Below are positions 27,541-36,700 of a stretch of 64,000 nucleotides of DNA, one piece after another (within the stretch, counting starts at the first letter, position 1; each line of letters starts with the position of its first letter). The position numbers and the translations under genes were made by a program. Source of the stretch: Streptomyces humi (GTDB lineage: Bacteria > Actinomycetota > Actinomycetes > Streptomycetales > Streptomycetaceae); the NCBI RefSeq assembly GCF_001005085.2, contig NZ_LBMU02000023.1, positions 124,001-188,000 on the forward strand. The letters run 5' to 3'. The notes below the pieces were generated by a model, which was not told the origin of the DNA, did no database searches, and worked only from the letters and a program-made list of their open reading frames with translations.

Positions 27541-29244
27541 TCAGCTCAGGCTGAAGTCGTCGGCGTGGACGTCGGACTGGCCGTACCAGCCGTGGACGAA
27601 GACGGTGACCGTCCCGCTGCTGCCGGTGGTGAAGCCGACCGAGAGCTGGTTCCAGCTCGTGTTGTTCGACCAGGTGCTCGCACTGGCGCCACCGGAGACT
27701 CCGATGTACGCGTACGGTCCCTGCACCCAACCGGAGAGCGTGTAGGTGTGGTTGGGGGAGAGGGTGACCGTCTGGTCGCACTCCCCGGTGCCGCTGGAAC
27801 TCGGCGTGACCTGCAAGGCGTGGCTGCCGCCGTGGACCGGCGTGGAGACCACCGCGCTGCCGGCCGCGCAGGTCCAGGGGCTCGGCGCGCCGGTCTCGAA
27901 GCCCGCGTTGGTCAACGAAGCCCCGCCTCCTCCTCCGCCGCCGCCGGTGCTGGTGACGGTGAGCGTGTACGTCGCGCTGTGGGTGCCGCTCGCGGCCGTG
28001 CCGGTGACGGTGATCGGGTAGGAGCCCGCGGCGACGGACGAGCCGACCGCCGCCGTGAGCGTCGCACCGCTCCCGGAGGTCACGGACGCGGGACTGAAGG
28101 AGACGCTGACGCCCGAGGGCGCGCCGGAGGCGGAGAGGCTGACGGATTCGGCGCTGCCGGAGGTGACGGCTGTGGCGACGGACGCGGTCGCCGAACCACC
28201 CTGGGCGACGGAGGCGGAAGCCGGTGTCAGGGACAGGGAGAAGTCGGTGGTGGTGCCGCCGCCCGAACCGCCCTCGTAGGGCACGAACGTGTCGGTGAAC
28301 GCGAGACTGTTCTGGCTGATCTCACTGCACGTGGACAGGGAGTTGGCGCTGCCGCTGCACGGCTGGTCCCGGTTGGCCGACCAGAACGACAGCCGCCCGA
28401 CACCGTTCTGCGCGGCGAAGCTCTCCACCGCCTGGGCGTCCGCGAGCGTGAAGGTGGACCCGTCGTCGTTCTTCCCGATCATCGGGGTGATGCCGAGGTT
28501 GGCATAGGTGTAACCGGAGTCGACGGACTGCATCTGCGCGAGCGTGGCGCGGGCCGCGGAGAGGGCGGCCTGCCCCATCTCGGTGCCGGTGCCGGCGTAG
28601 TAGTCCATGGCCATGACGTTGACCACGTCGATCCTGATGCCCGCGTTCTTGGCGGCCTTGAGGATGTTGACGCCGTCGCCGGTCAGGCCGCTGGTCAGCA
28701 CCGGCAGGGTCATGGAGAACCGCAGGTTCGGGTTGGACGCCTTCAGGTCCTTCATCGCCTGCATCTGACGGGCCGCGGCCGCGGTGTCCGCGACGGCGGC
28801 GCCCTCGACGTCGAAGTCCAGCTGGGTCACGCCGTAGTCGTCGATGACGGCCTGGTACCCGGCGTCGATGCTGCTCTGGGTGGCGCAGGTCCAGGCGAGC
28901 GGTTCGCCGCTCGCTCCGCCGGAGGAGATGATGACCGACGCGCCCTCGGACCGCGCCCTGGCGATCTCCGGGTCGGTGTAGGAGTCGTTGCCGATGGGGA
29001 GCGTGTCGCCCCAGATCTGGGTGCAGCCTTCGCCGAGCACGAAGGCGGCCGTGTAGGCCTTGAGTCCGTGTCCGGTGACCGCTGTGTCGAGCAGCCCTTC
29101 CTGACTGTTCGACATGTCGACGTAGGGAGCCACGGAGTAGACGCTGCCCGCGGCCGCGTTGCCGGCGGGGGCCAGCGCGACGGCCACGCCGGTGGCCGTG
29201 AGCGCGAGGGCGCACGCGGACGCCGCGAATCTCGCCAGGTGCAT
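27541..29244 (-). CDS. Secreted GH18 chitinase with C-terminal carbohydrate-binding module
   Basis: 567 residues. Signal peptide about 1-32, then a GH18 barrel with the catalytic DxDxE motif as Asp143-Phe-Asp145-Val-Glu147 (QLDFDVEG) and the later VNVMAMDYY and GRLSFWSANRDQP strands, a pattern seen in bacterial class III-like chitinases. After a G/T linker come an Ig-like/Big-type domain (about 345-430), a polyglycine linker and a C-terminal CBM-like beta-sandwich ending HADDFSLS. It hydrolyses chitin outside the cell. ATG at 29244 with GAAAGGG upstream. Two DasR-like sites precede it (29305-29357). It probably works with the alpha-mannosidase, alpha-1,3-glucanase and laminarinase of this window against fungal walls. 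Confidence 0.88.
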   Translation of the reverse strand: MHLARFAASACALALTATGVAVALAPAGNAAAGSVYSVAPYVDMSNSQEGLLDTAVTGHGLKAYTAAFVLGEGCTQIWGDTLPIGNDSYTDPEIARARSEGASVIISSGGASGEPLAWTCATQSSIDAGYQAVIDDYGVTQLDFDVEGAAVADTAAAARQMQAMKDLKASNPNLRFSMTLPVLTSGLTGDGVNILKAAKNAGIRIDVVNVMAMDYYAGTGTEMGQAALSAARATLAQMQSVDSGYTYANLGITPMIGKNDDGSTFTLADAQAVESFAAQNGVGRLSFWSANRDQPCSGSANSLSTCSEISQNSLAFTDTFVPYEGGSGGGTTTDFSLSLTPASASVAQGGSATASVATAVTSGSAESVSLSASGAPSGVSVSFSPASVTSGSGATLTAAVGSSVAAGSYPITVTGTAASGTHSATYTLTVTSTGGGGGGGGASLTNAGFETGAPSPWTCAAGSAVVSTPVHGGSHALQVTPSSSGTGECDQTVTLSPNHTYTLSGWVQGPYAYIGVSGGASASTWSNNTSWNQLSVGFTTGSSGTVTVFVHGWYGQSDVHADDFSLS

Positions 29245-29304
29245 GACATTGGCCCTTTCGGGATGCCCATCTGGGCGGAGTGGTGGGGGGTGGGCCGCAA
29301 GGGA

Positions 29305-29357
29305 TTTGGTACATACCAAAGCGCTGCCGGCCCTCTCCGTCAAGAGGACTAGACCAA
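29305..29357 (-). promoter_or_regulatory. Pair of chitinase-promoter repeats (DasR-like)
   Basis: TTTGGTACATACCAAA (29305-29320) is a perfect palindrome, and GGACTAGACCAA (29346-29357) reads TTGGTCTAGTCC on the gene strand, close to the TGGTCTAGACCA element known from Streptomyces chitinase promoters and bound by the GntR-family regulator DasR. TTGACG at 29338-29343 (minus strand) is a candidate -35 between them. GlcNAc-responsive repression is the expected mode. Confidence 0.65.
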
Positions 29358-29473
29358 GTTGGGCGCCGTGCGGGGGCGGCCGAGCGGCCGCGCGAGGTCG
29401 GGCGGGGGGCCGCGTCGTGGCGGGCTCGCGCGAGGTCAGGCGGAGGGCCGCGTCGTGGCGGGCTCGCGCGAGG

Positions 29474-30652
29474 TCAGGCGGAGGGCTCCGTCGTGGCGGG
29501 CTCGCGGCGGCGGACCATGACCAGGGCCGCCCATGCCATCGCCACCAGCGGGATGACACCCGAGATGATCACCTGCCCCCGGCTGGAGACCAGGCCGTTC
29601 GGGGTGCCCAGCAGATAGCCGAGGCCGATGCAGCTGCGGGACAGCGCCTGGAAGCAGGCCCAGGCGCTGCCGTGCACCTCGGCGGGCACCCGGGAGTGGA
29701 CCGCGTTGCGCAGGCCGACGTTGCAGGCGCCGTTGCCGAAACCCGCCAGCAGGAACAGCGGGAAGATCACCGCGGCGACCGGGACGAGGCCGGCCACCAG
29801 CAGACCCAGGGCCATGCCCATGATGCCGCCGACGATCAGCAGCGTGTGCCGGTCCGACCAGTCCTGACGGCCCGCCAGCAGCGCTCCCGGGACGGAGCCC
29901 AGGGCCCAGGTGGCCAGGAAGAGACCGAACACGGTGTCGTTGCCGTTCACCACGTCCCGCAGATAGAAGACGCCCGCGACGTTCTCGATGCTGGTGGCCA
30001 GCATCGCCGCCGCCAGCGCCGGCATCAGCGTGCCCACGACCGGTGCGTCACGCAGCGCCCGGTAGCCGTCCGCGAGCCTGGTGGCGGGACGGCGGCCGAG
30101 TGCGACGTCCACCGTGCTCGGCACCGCCAGCACGGTGCAGCCGGCGAGCACGAGGAAGGACACGGCGTCCGCCGCGAGCAGGACCGGCGTGCCCCACAGG
30201 GAGTTCAGGAAACCGGCCAGCGGCGGCCCGATCAGCCCCGCGACGGACAGGCCCGCCGTCAGCAGGCTGTTCGCGCGGCCCGTGTACCGCTCACCGGCCA
30301 CGGCGGGCAGCATCTTGAACCCGGCCGCCACCGAGGCCACCCCGGCCAGGCACGACAGCGCGATCAGCGCCACCTGTACGTGGAAGCCGCCGACCGCGGT
30401 GGCCGCGCCCAGCGACAGCGCCTGGACCAGCAGCGCCCACAGGCACACCGCGCGCGCACTGAAACGGTCCACCACCGACCCGATCAACGGTGCCGCGAGC
30501 ACGGTGGGGATGAGCTCGGCGAGCATCACCTCGGTCACCCCGAAGCGGATGTCCCGGTCCGCCGCGTGCAGCACCAGCCCCAGCGAGGCGAGCGTGTCAC
30601 CCAGGCGGGAGAACAGCGTCCCCGCGATGAGCACCTGCGCGGCGACCGGCAT
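29474..30652 (-). CDS. MFS transporter (putative efflux)
   Basis: 392 residues from the ATG chosen here, with about 11-12 hydrophobic segments, the loop-2 type segment SVVDRFSARAVCL and no binding-site residues that identify a substrate. It belongs to the broad DHA1-like/macrolide-efflux-type MFS group. The start is uncertain: the frame is open to a GTG at 30751, whose only support is a TAATCT box five bases upstream, while direct repeats at 30701-30718 look like an operator and would fall inside that longer version. Neither start has a good ribosome site. It stands alone, 229 bases upstream of (and on the same strand as) the chitinase, whose own promoter lies between them. Confidence 0.75.
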   Translation of the reverse strand: MPVAAQVLIAGTLFSRLGDTLASLGLVLHAADRDIRFGVTEVMLAELIPTVLAAPLIGSVVDRFSARAVCLWALLVQALSLGAATAVGGFHVQVALIALSCLAGVASVAAGFKMLPAVAGERYTGRANSLLTAGLSVAGLIGPPLAGFLNSLWGTPVLLAADAVSFLVLAGCTVLAVPSTVDVALGRRPATRLADGYRALRDAPVVGTLMPALAAAMLATSIENVAGVFYLRDVVNGNDTVFGLFLATWALGSVPGALLAGRQDWSDRHTLLIVGGIMGMALGLLVAGLVPVAAVIFPLFLLAGFGNGACNVGLRNAVHSRVPAEVHGSAWACFQALSRSCIGLGYLLGTPNGLVSSRGQVIISGVIPLVAMAWAALVMVRRREPATTEPSA

Positions 30653-31543
30653 CGCGGCACCCGGGCGCGCGGTGAATGGTGCTCTCCGCGTCTTTTCCGT
30701 GTCCAATCGAGTCCAATCCGTCCGCCTGCCGGGCCTATTCAGCCTGCTCACGCATCAGATTAGGCCTGCGCTCCCCGTGGTGGAGCGTTCACCGGCCACC
30801 GGGCGAACCGCTTCCCGGCCATTGCGTGGCCCGCCCTGACCCGCGGCGGGATCCCAATTTCTCAGCCACGAAGAGCGCTTCACGGAAGGTCCACACATGT
30901 TCCACACCAACTCCCGCAGTATCGGGCCGGGAAGTCCGAGTACGCGCGTGGGCCGGGATGATGTGTATCCGGGGCGATCCGGGCGTCCTTTCCCGACGGT
31001 CCGGCCGAGGGGCGGCCGGCGGGTTACCTGATGTCCCACTGGGAGCTGTAAAGCGTGCTTTTCGGCCAATCGCTGGAGTTGCGGCGGTCTCGGCCGGTGC
31101 ATCGCGCCGCGCTCAGCCGGTGAAGCGGAAAGCGCCTTCCGTGTTCCGGGAGTTGCCGATGTCGGCCGAATGAATGTCCGGAAAATGCCGGGCCGACGGG
31201 TCGCGCATTCTCCGGGGGGCGGAAAAAGGGAACGAACCGGAATCTCGGCAAAGTGACCGCGGCCGCGCGCGTCGCCGAGCATCCCGCCGCATACCACGCC
31301 GCGCGCCTCGCCAAGCGCCCGGTCACGCGCCCTGCCACGCGCCCTGCCGTGTGCCGTCGGCTGCGGGGGGCTGCCGGCCCGGCCGCCGGCTTTCCGGCCG
31401 GGGGGTGGGCGGGCCCGGTCGAAAATCGGGTGCCACGGCCCGCGCCCGCTGCCTACACTCGCTCCGTTATCACGCACCGTAGCCGCGAAACGCGCTCCCG
31501 GTGCTTTGTCGTGACGAGTTCGGACGAATGAGGGGAGAAGGTC
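30653..31543. other. Gene-poor region before the EF-G paralogue
   Basis: About 0.9 kb without a convincing gene. Third-position GC bias is lost in every frame. A 44-codon frame at 30897-31031 has a GGAAGG ribosome site but weak codon bias, so I do not call it. Direct repeats GTCCAATC (30701 and 30711) face the MFS gene. Toward the right end, an AT patch GAAAAT (31421-31426) and TACACT (31454-31459) could form the EF-G leader promoter. Confidence 0.5.
30701..30718 (-). repeat. Direct repeat GTCCAATC upstream of MFS gene
   Basis: GTCCAATC at 30701-30708 and 30711-30718, a 10-base period that places both copies on one helix face, as expected of a regulator site. They lie 49-66 bases upstream of the MFS ATG at 30652. 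Confidence 0.5.
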
Positions 31544-31648
31544 ATGCGTGAGCGCACGGCCGCCGTCTCTCCCCGTTCCCGCTACGACGTGATCCTCGTG
31601 TCCCCGTCACTCCGGTGCCCGCCGCGCGGCCGGTACCGGACTCCGTGA
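31544..31648 (+). CDS. Putative 34-residue leader peptide upstream of EF-G paralogue
   Basis: ATG at 31544 is preceded by a strong GGGGAGAAGG site. The frame has 34 codons with G or C in 29 of 34 third positions, unlike the surrounding non-coding stretch, and ends in TGA at 31646. The peptide starts MRERTAAVSPRSRYDV and is arginine-rich toward the end (LRCPPRGRYRTP). The stop lies 143 bases before the EF-G-like start, and the gap holds two small hairpins (31691-31703 and 31711-31734). This is the layout of a translational attenuator that senses slow or stalled ribosomes, which suits a translation-factor gene. The peptide has no match I recognise. Attenuation is inference. Confidence 0.5.
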   Translation: MRERTAAVSPRSRYDVILVSPSLRCPPRGRYRTP

Positions 31649-31791
31649 CGCACGACTGATCTCCTCAACCACCGGCATATGCCAGCACTTTGACGTGCCG
31701 TCAGTCCTGGCCCGGTGCACTGTGCCGCACGGGGAATTGCGCTGCCCTTCCGCAAGTCATTCCGGGAACCCCATTCGAAAGGCATCGGGCC

Positions 31792-33858
31792 ATGCGCACC
31801 GAACTCCGCCCGAACTCCGTCAACCCCCTTGCCGTTGTTCGCAACCTCGGCATCCTCGCCCACGTCGACGCCGGAAAGACCACCGTCACCGAGCGCATCC
31901 TCTTCGCGACCGGCACCATCCACAAACGCGGCGAGGTCCACGACGGCACCACCGTCACCGATTTCGACCCCCAGGAACGCGACCGAGGCATCACCATCTT
32001 CGCCGCGGCCGTCAGCTGCGCCTGGGACGGCCACCGTGTCAACCTCATCGACACCCCCGGCCACGTCGACTTCGCCGACGAGGTCGAGCGTTCCCTGCGC
32101 GTCCTCGACGGGGCGATCGCCGTGTTCGACGCGGTGGCCGGCGTCGAGCCGCAGAGCGAGTCGGTCTGGCGGCAGGCCGACCGGCACGGCGTGCCCAGGA
32201 TCGCGTTCGTCAACAAACTGGACCGCGCGGGTGCCGACCTCGACAGAGCCGTCGCGTCGATCCGGGACCGGCTGCACCCGGTGCCGCTCGTCGTGCAGCT
32301 GCCGATCGGTGCGGAGGAGGGTTTCACCGGCGTCGTCGACCTGGTGCGGATGCGCGCGTTGGTCTGGCCGGACGGCGGCGGCGCACCGGTGGAGGGGCCG
32401 GTGCCCGTCGAACTCGGCGAGGAGGCGCGCCGACGGCGACGGCTGCTGGAGGAGACGGTGGCGGGACTGCACCCGGCCGCGCTGGAGGAGTTCTGCGGGC
32501 CGGCCGGCCGGCTGTCCACCGGCACCCTCGTCTCCGCCCTGCGCGACCTCACCCGCACCGGTGACGCCGTGGTCGTCCTGTGCGGGTCCGCCTACCGCAA
32601 CCGGGGCGTCGAACCACTGCTGGACGCGGCCGTGGCGTACCTGCCCTCGCCGCTCGACGTGCCCGCGGTGCGCGGCAGCCACCAGGGTGACGAACAGCGG
32701 CGGACCGCCGACCCCGGCGGGCCGTTCGCGGCGCTCGCGTTCAAGGTGACCGCGACCGCCACCGGACGCCTCACCCATGTCCGCGTCTACTCCGGCACGA
32801 TCGAGAAGGGGGACACCGTGTGGGACCCGGCAACGCGCCGCACCGAACGCGTCGCACGCATCCTGCGCGTCATGGCCGACCGGCACGAGCCCCTGGACCG
32901 GGCGGTGGCCGGTGACATCGTCGCCGTCGTCGGGCTGAAGTCGGCCCGCCCCGGAGCCACCTTGTGCGCCCGGGACGCCCCGCTGCTGCTGGAGCCGCCG
33001 CGGGTCGCGGACCCCGTGGTGTCCGTCGCCGTCGAGGCCCGCCGTCGTACCGACACCGAACGGCTGGCGCAGGCGCTGGCCCGGATCGCCGAGGAGGATC
33101 CCTCGCTGGTGGTGCGCACCGACGCCGAGACCGGGCAGACCGTGCTGTCCGGGATGGGTGAACTGCACCTGGAGGTGGCGGTGGAGAAGATCCGGCGCGA
33201 CGGCGGCCCCGAGGTGACCGTGGGCCGGCCGCGGGTCGCCCTCCGGGAGACCGTCGGCCGCGGGGTCACCGGCCATGTCCACCGGCACGTCCACCAGACC
33301 GGCGGGGCGGGGCAGTTCGCGCATGTCGTGCTGGACGTCGAACCGCTGGCGGAGGGCGCCGGATTCGAGTTCCGGTCGGCGGTCGTCGGCGGCCGGGTGC
33401 CGCAGGAGTACGTCCGCGCGGTCGAGGCCGGCTGCCGGGACGCGCTCGCCGAGGGACCCCTCGGCGGGCATCCGGTGACCGGGCTGCGGGTCACCCTGAC
33501 CGACGGTTCCACGCATGTGAAGGACTCCTCCGACACGGCGTTCCGGGCGGCGGGGCGGTCCGGTCTCCGGGACGCGCTGCGGGCCTGCGCGATGGTCCTG
33601 CTGGAGCCGGTCGCCGAGGTCACGGTCACCGTGCCCGAGGAGGGCGTCGGCGGTGTTCTCGGCGACCTGGCGGCGCGCCGCGGTCGGGTCACCGGGTCCG
33701 GGTCCCGGGGCGGCGCGGCGACTCTGACCGCCACCGTGCCGCTGGCCGAACTGTTCGGCTACGCGACCCGCCTACGGGGCCGCACCCAGGGCCGCGGCAC
33801 CTTCACCACCCGCCCGACCGGCTACGCCCCGACCCCGGCGACGGCCCCGCCCCGGTGA
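31792..33858 (+). CDS. Elongation factor G paralogue (second EF-G)
   Basis: 688 residues with all five EF-G domains. GTPase motifs: G1 AHVDAGKT (23-30), G2 RGITI (65-69), G3 DTPGH (87-91), G4 NKLD and G5-type CGSAYRNRG. Domain IV begins around [19 protein letters not shown], and the C-terminal domain has [15 protein letters not shown]. It is divergent from housekeeping EF-G ([13 protein letters not shown] replaces the usual EQERGITI context, and domain G lacks part of the G' insert), and no rpsL/rpsG/tuf genes are nearby, so it is an accessory factor. Such paralogues can serve recycling, stress translation or ribosome protection against antibiotics; the role here is unknown. ATG at 31792 follows GAAAGG. 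The stop codon lies in a 29-bp tandem repeat. Confidence 0.85.
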   Translation: MRTELRPNSVNPLAVVRNLGILAHVDAGKTTVTERILFATGTIHKRGEVHDGTTVTDFDPQERDRGITIFAAAVSCAWDGHRVNLIDTPGHVDFADEVERSLRVLDGAIAVFDAVAGVEPQSESVWRQADRHGVPRIAFVNKLDRAGADLDRAVASIRDRLHPVPLVVQLPIGAEEGFTGVVDLVRMRALVWPDGGGAPVEGPVPVELGEEARRRRRLLEETVAGLHPAALEEFCGPAGRLSTGTLVSALRDLTRTGDAVVVLCGSAYRNRGVEPLLDAAVAYLPSPLDVPAVRGSHQGDEQRRTADPGGPFAALAFKVTATATGRLTHVRVYSGTIEKGDTVWDPATRRTERVARILRVMADRHEPLDRAVAGDIVAVVGLKSARPGATLCARDAPLLLEPPRVADPVVSVAVEARRRTDTERLAQALARIAEEDPSLVVRTDAETGQTVLSGMGELHLEVAVEKIRRDGGPEVTVGRPRVALRETVGRGVTGHVHRHVHQTGGAGQFAHVVLDVEPLAEGAGFEFRSAVVGGRVPQEYVRAVEAGCRDALAEGPLGGHPVTGLRVTLTDGSTHVKDSSDTAFRAAGRSGLRDALRACAMVLLEPVAEVTVTVPEEGVGGVLGDLAARRGRVTGSGSRGGAATLTATVPLAELFGYATRLRGRTQGRGTFTTRPTGYAPTPATAPPR

Positions 33859-33995
33859 CACCGCCGACCCCCGCCCCGCCCCGGTGACACCGCCGACCCC
33901 CGCCCCGGCTCGGTGACCGACGGGCAGCCAGGACGCGGGCTCGGTGTCATCGGGCGGCCAGGGCGCGGGCCAGGTGTCATCGGGCGGCCAGGGCG
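33848..33995. repeat. Tandem repeats after the EF-G paralogue
   Basis: A 29-bp period (GGTGACACC at 33854 and 33883, GGTGACC at 33912) starts within the last codons of the EF-G-like gene and includes its TGA. It is followed by two copies of a 30-bp period unit containing GGTGTCATCGGGCGGCCAGG (33943 and 33973). The remainder of 33859-34388 (530 bases, no gene) holds the promoter region of the sugar-uptake operon. Confidence 0.75.
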
Positions 33996-34231
33996 GGCGG
34001 CCGCGGTGGGCGTCCGGTGGCCCGGGGTGTGGGGGCCGGGGGGAAACCTCCCCGGCCCCCACGTCGTACGGTCCCGTGCTGTCGAGACACAACCGTTGTG
34101 GAACAGGAAGGGGCCCGCCGCCGCCCGGATCGGGCCGCTTCGTCCCAGGTCACACCCTCGGGCGCGGCCGGCCCCCGCTCCGGAACCGGCTCCGCCGCCG
34201 CCCGCCTGCGCCGACACCCGTGCCGGATCCC

Positions 34232-34276
34232 TTGACGCGCCCCTGATCGGAGTATTAACTCACGTCCTAAATTAAG
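34232..34276 (+). promoter_or_regulatory. Promoter and AT-rich operator of the laminarin operon
   Basis: TTGACG (34232-34237), 17 bases, then TTAACT (34255-34260) form a good promoter. The AT-rich stretch TTAACTCACGTCCTAAATTAAG (34255-34276) overlaps the -10 box and is flanked by TTAA on both sides. Such a patch in this GC-rich context is a likely repressor site. It does not match the CebR box (TGGGAGCGCTCCCA) that controls related cellobiose operons. Confidence 0.55.
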
Positions 34277-34388
34277 CCATGAGGGGCTTCGGAAGCCGAA
34301 CGTCGGTCCCGGTCTCCGCGCATGCGGACGCCGGCCTTCGTGAAGCCCTCTCGGGGTTCTCGACTCCCGGAAAGGCACAGCAGGAGCC

Positions 34389-35705
34389 ATGCGCAGCATC
34401 CGAGCCGCGGCCGTAGGCGCCGTCACCATGTCTCTCGCCCTCGCGGCCACGGCCTGCGGTGGCGGTTCGTCCGCCGGGGGCGGGTCCGACGACTCCCCGA
34501 AGACGCTCACTTACTGGGCCTCCAACCAGGGCGCCAGCATCGAGGTCGACAAGAAGGTGCTCCAGCCGGAGCTCGACAAGTTCCAGAAGCAGACCGGCAT
34601 CAAGGTCAAGCTGGAGGTCGTGCCCTGGTCGGACCTGCTCAACCGGATCCTGACCGCGACCACTTCGGGCCAGGGCCCCGACGTGCTGAACATCGGCAAC
34701 ACCTGGAGCGCCTCGCTCCAGGCCACCGGCGCGCTGCTGCCCTGGGACGCCAAGAACTTCGGCAAGATCGGCGGCAAGGACCGCTTCGTCGACTCCGCGC
34801 TGGGCTCCACCGGTGCCGAGGGCAAGGACCCGGCGGCCGTACCGCTCTACTCGATGGCGTACGCGCTCTACTACAACAAGAAGATCTTCGCCGACGCCGG
34901 TATCGCCAAGCCCCCGGTCACCTGGGACGAGTTGGTCGCCGACGGCAAGAAGATATCCGCCAAGGGCAAGTCGGTGCTCGGCGCCGAGGGCGGCAACGTC
35001 TCGGAGAACATCCACCACGTCTTCGTCTTCGCCAAGCAGCACGGCGCCGACTTCTTCACCGCCGACGGCAAGCCGGACTTCACCAACGACAAGATCGTGG
35101 CCGCGGTGCAGCAGTACGTCGACCTGATGGCCAAGGACAAGGTCATCCCGACCGGCGACGCCGAGTACGCGCAGAACCAGTCGGTGAGCGACTTCGCCAA
35201 GGGCAAGCAGGCCATGCTGCTGTGGCAGTCGGCGTCCTCCAACCTCAAGTCGCAGGGCATGAGCGACAGCGACTACGGCATCGCCCCGGTGCCCGTGCAG
35301 TCCGGCACCCCCGGCACCGGTACCCAGGTCAACTCGATGGTCGCCGGCATCAACCTGGCGGTCTTCAAGAACACCAAGAACCTCGACGGCGCCGCCAAGT
35401 TCGTGAAGTTCATGACCAGCGACGACGAGCAGAAGATCCTCAACACCGCCTACAGCTCCATCCCGCCGGTCAAGACCGCCCAGGAGGACCCGGCCTTCAA
35501 CACCCCGGCCAATTCGGTCCTGAAGAACACCCTCGCCACCAGCGCCGCGGCCCTGCCCCAGGTGTCGTCGGAGTCGCAGTTCGAGACCACGGTCGGTACG
35601 GCGGTCAAGAACCTGTTCGCCGACGCCGCCGCCGGCCGCGCCATCACCACCGACTCCGTCAAGGCCGAACTGGAGAAGGCCCAGCAGCAGATGCCGGCGG
35701 CCTGA
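34389..35705 (+). CDS. Sugar ABC transporter substrate-binding lipoprotein
   Basis: 438 residues, family 1 solute-binding protein. Lipoprotein signal: positive start MRSIR, hydrophobic core and lipobox ATAC with Cys23, then a Gly/Ser-rich linker. The body has TLTYWASNQGASIEV, GPDVLNIGNTWSASL, KPPVTWDELVADGKK and KFMTSDDEQKILN, all usual for oligosaccharide-binding proteins of the CebE/MalE group. With the two permeases it forms an importer that would borrow a shared MsiK-type ATPase, since no ATPase gene is present. The co-located beta-glucosidase and laminarinase point to laminaribiose or short beta-1,3-glucans as ligand, rather than cellobiose; this is inference. AGGAG precedes the ATG. Confidence 0.9.
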   Translation: MRSIRAAAVGAVTMSLALAATACGGGSSAGGGSDDSPKTLTYWASNQGASIEVDKKVLQPELDKFQKQTGIKVKLEVVPWSDLLNRILTATTSGQGPDVLNIGNTWSASLQATGALLPWDAKNFGKIGGKDRFVDSALGSTGAEGKDPAAVPLYSMAYALYYNKKIFADAGIAKPPVTWDELVADGKKISAKGKSVLGAEGGNVSENIHHVFVFAKQHGADFFTADGKPDFTNDKIVAAVQQYVDLMAKDKVIPTGDAEYAQNQSVSDFAKGKQAMLLWQSASSNLKSQGMSDSDYGIAPVPVQSGTPGTGTQVNSMVAGINLAVFKNTKNLDGAAKFVKFMTSDDEQKILNTAYSSIPPVKTAQEDPAFNTPANSVLKNTLATSAAALPQVSSESQFETTVGTAVKNLFADAAAGRAITTDSVKAELEKAQQQMPAA

Positions 35706-35710
35706 ACGAG

Positions 35711-36700
35711 ATGACGACCACCACCACCGTGCGAGAACCGGCGCAGGTGAACTCCCCCGGGGCGGCGGGCGGCTCGGGCCGCCGCCCCGGGCGGATCCGC
35801 CGCATCGGACTGCCCTACCTGCTGCTCCTGCCCGCCCTGCTGCTCGAACTCCTCGTCCATCTCGTGCCGATGGTCATCGGCGTCGTGATGAGCTTCAAGG
35901 AGCTCACCCAGTTCTACATCCGCGACTGGGGCACCGCCCCCTGGTCCGGGTTCGACAACTACCGGATGTCGGTCGACTTCGACGCGCCGGTCGGCAACGC
36001 CCTGTTGCACTCCTTCTTCGTCACCGTCGGCTTCACCCTGCTCTCCGTCGGCCTGTGCTGGCTGATCGGCACGGCGGCGGCGGTGTTCATGCAGGACACC
36101 TTCCGGGGCCGGGGCCTGCTGCGCGCCCTGTTCCTCATCCCGTACGCGCTGCCCGTGTACGCGGCCGTCATCACCTGGGTGTTCATGTTCCAGCACGACA
36201 ACGGCCTGGTGAACCACGTCCTGCACGACCAGCTGCACCTCACCGACAAGCCGTCCTTCTGGCTGATCGGCGACAACAGCTTCTGGGCGCTGCTCATCGT
36301 GTCGGTGTGGAAGGGCTGGCCGTTCGCCTTCCTGATCGTGATGGCCGGCCTCCAGAACATCCCGCGGGAGCTGTACGAGGCGGCCGCCCTGGACGGCGCA
36401 GGCCTGTGGCAGCAGATCCGCCGGATCACCCTGCCGTCGCTGCGCCCGGTCAACCAGGTCCTGGTCCTGGTCCTGTTCCTGTGGACGTTCAACGACTTCA
36501 ACACGCCGTACGTGCTGTTCGGCAGGTCCGCCCCGGAGGCCGCCGACCTCATCTCGGTCCACATCTACCAGGCCTCCTTCGTCACCTGGAACTTCGGCAC
36601 CGGCTCGGCCATGTCCGTGCTCCTGCTGCTCTTCCTGCTGGTGGTGACCGGCGTGTACCTGGTGTTCACCTCGCGCGGACGGAGGACCGCCGATGTCTAG
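35711..36700 (+). CDS. Sugar ABC transporter permease (MalF/CebF-like)
   Basis: 329 residues with six membrane segments and the ATPase-contact EAA loop EAAALDGAGLWQQIRRITLP. An Arg-rich cytosolic N terminus (about 30 residues) precedes the first segment. It pairs with the next gene, which starts eight bases before this stop. Typical CUT1-family permease length. Substrate specificity is set by the binding protein upstream, whose stop is five bases away. Confidence 0.9.
   Translation: MTTTTTVREPAQVNSPGAAGGSGRRPGRIRRIGLPYLLLLPALLLELLVHLVPMVIGVVMSFKELTQFYIRDWGTAPWSGFDNYRMSVDFDAPVGNALLHSFFVTVGFTLLSVGLCWLIGTAAAVFMQDTFRGRGLLRALFLIPYALPVYAAVITWVFMFQHDNGLVNHVLHDQLHLTDKPSFWLIGDNSFWALLIVSVWKGWPFAFLIVMAGLQNIPRELYEAAALDGAGLWQQIRRITLPSLRPVNQVLVLVLFLWTFNDFNTPYVLFGRSAPEAADLISVHIYQASFVTWNFGTGSAMSVLLLLFLLVVTGVYLVFTSRGRRTADV

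Noticed and set aside
24104..27781. 1225-codon minus-strand frame opposite the GH92 gene
   Set aside because: Antisense shadow: low-complexity R/G/V-rich translation, while the plus strand matches GH92 throughout.
30897..31031. 44-codon frame with a GGAAGG ribosome site
   Set aside because: Third-position GC is about that of random sequence for this genome and the peptide has no features; kept only as a note.
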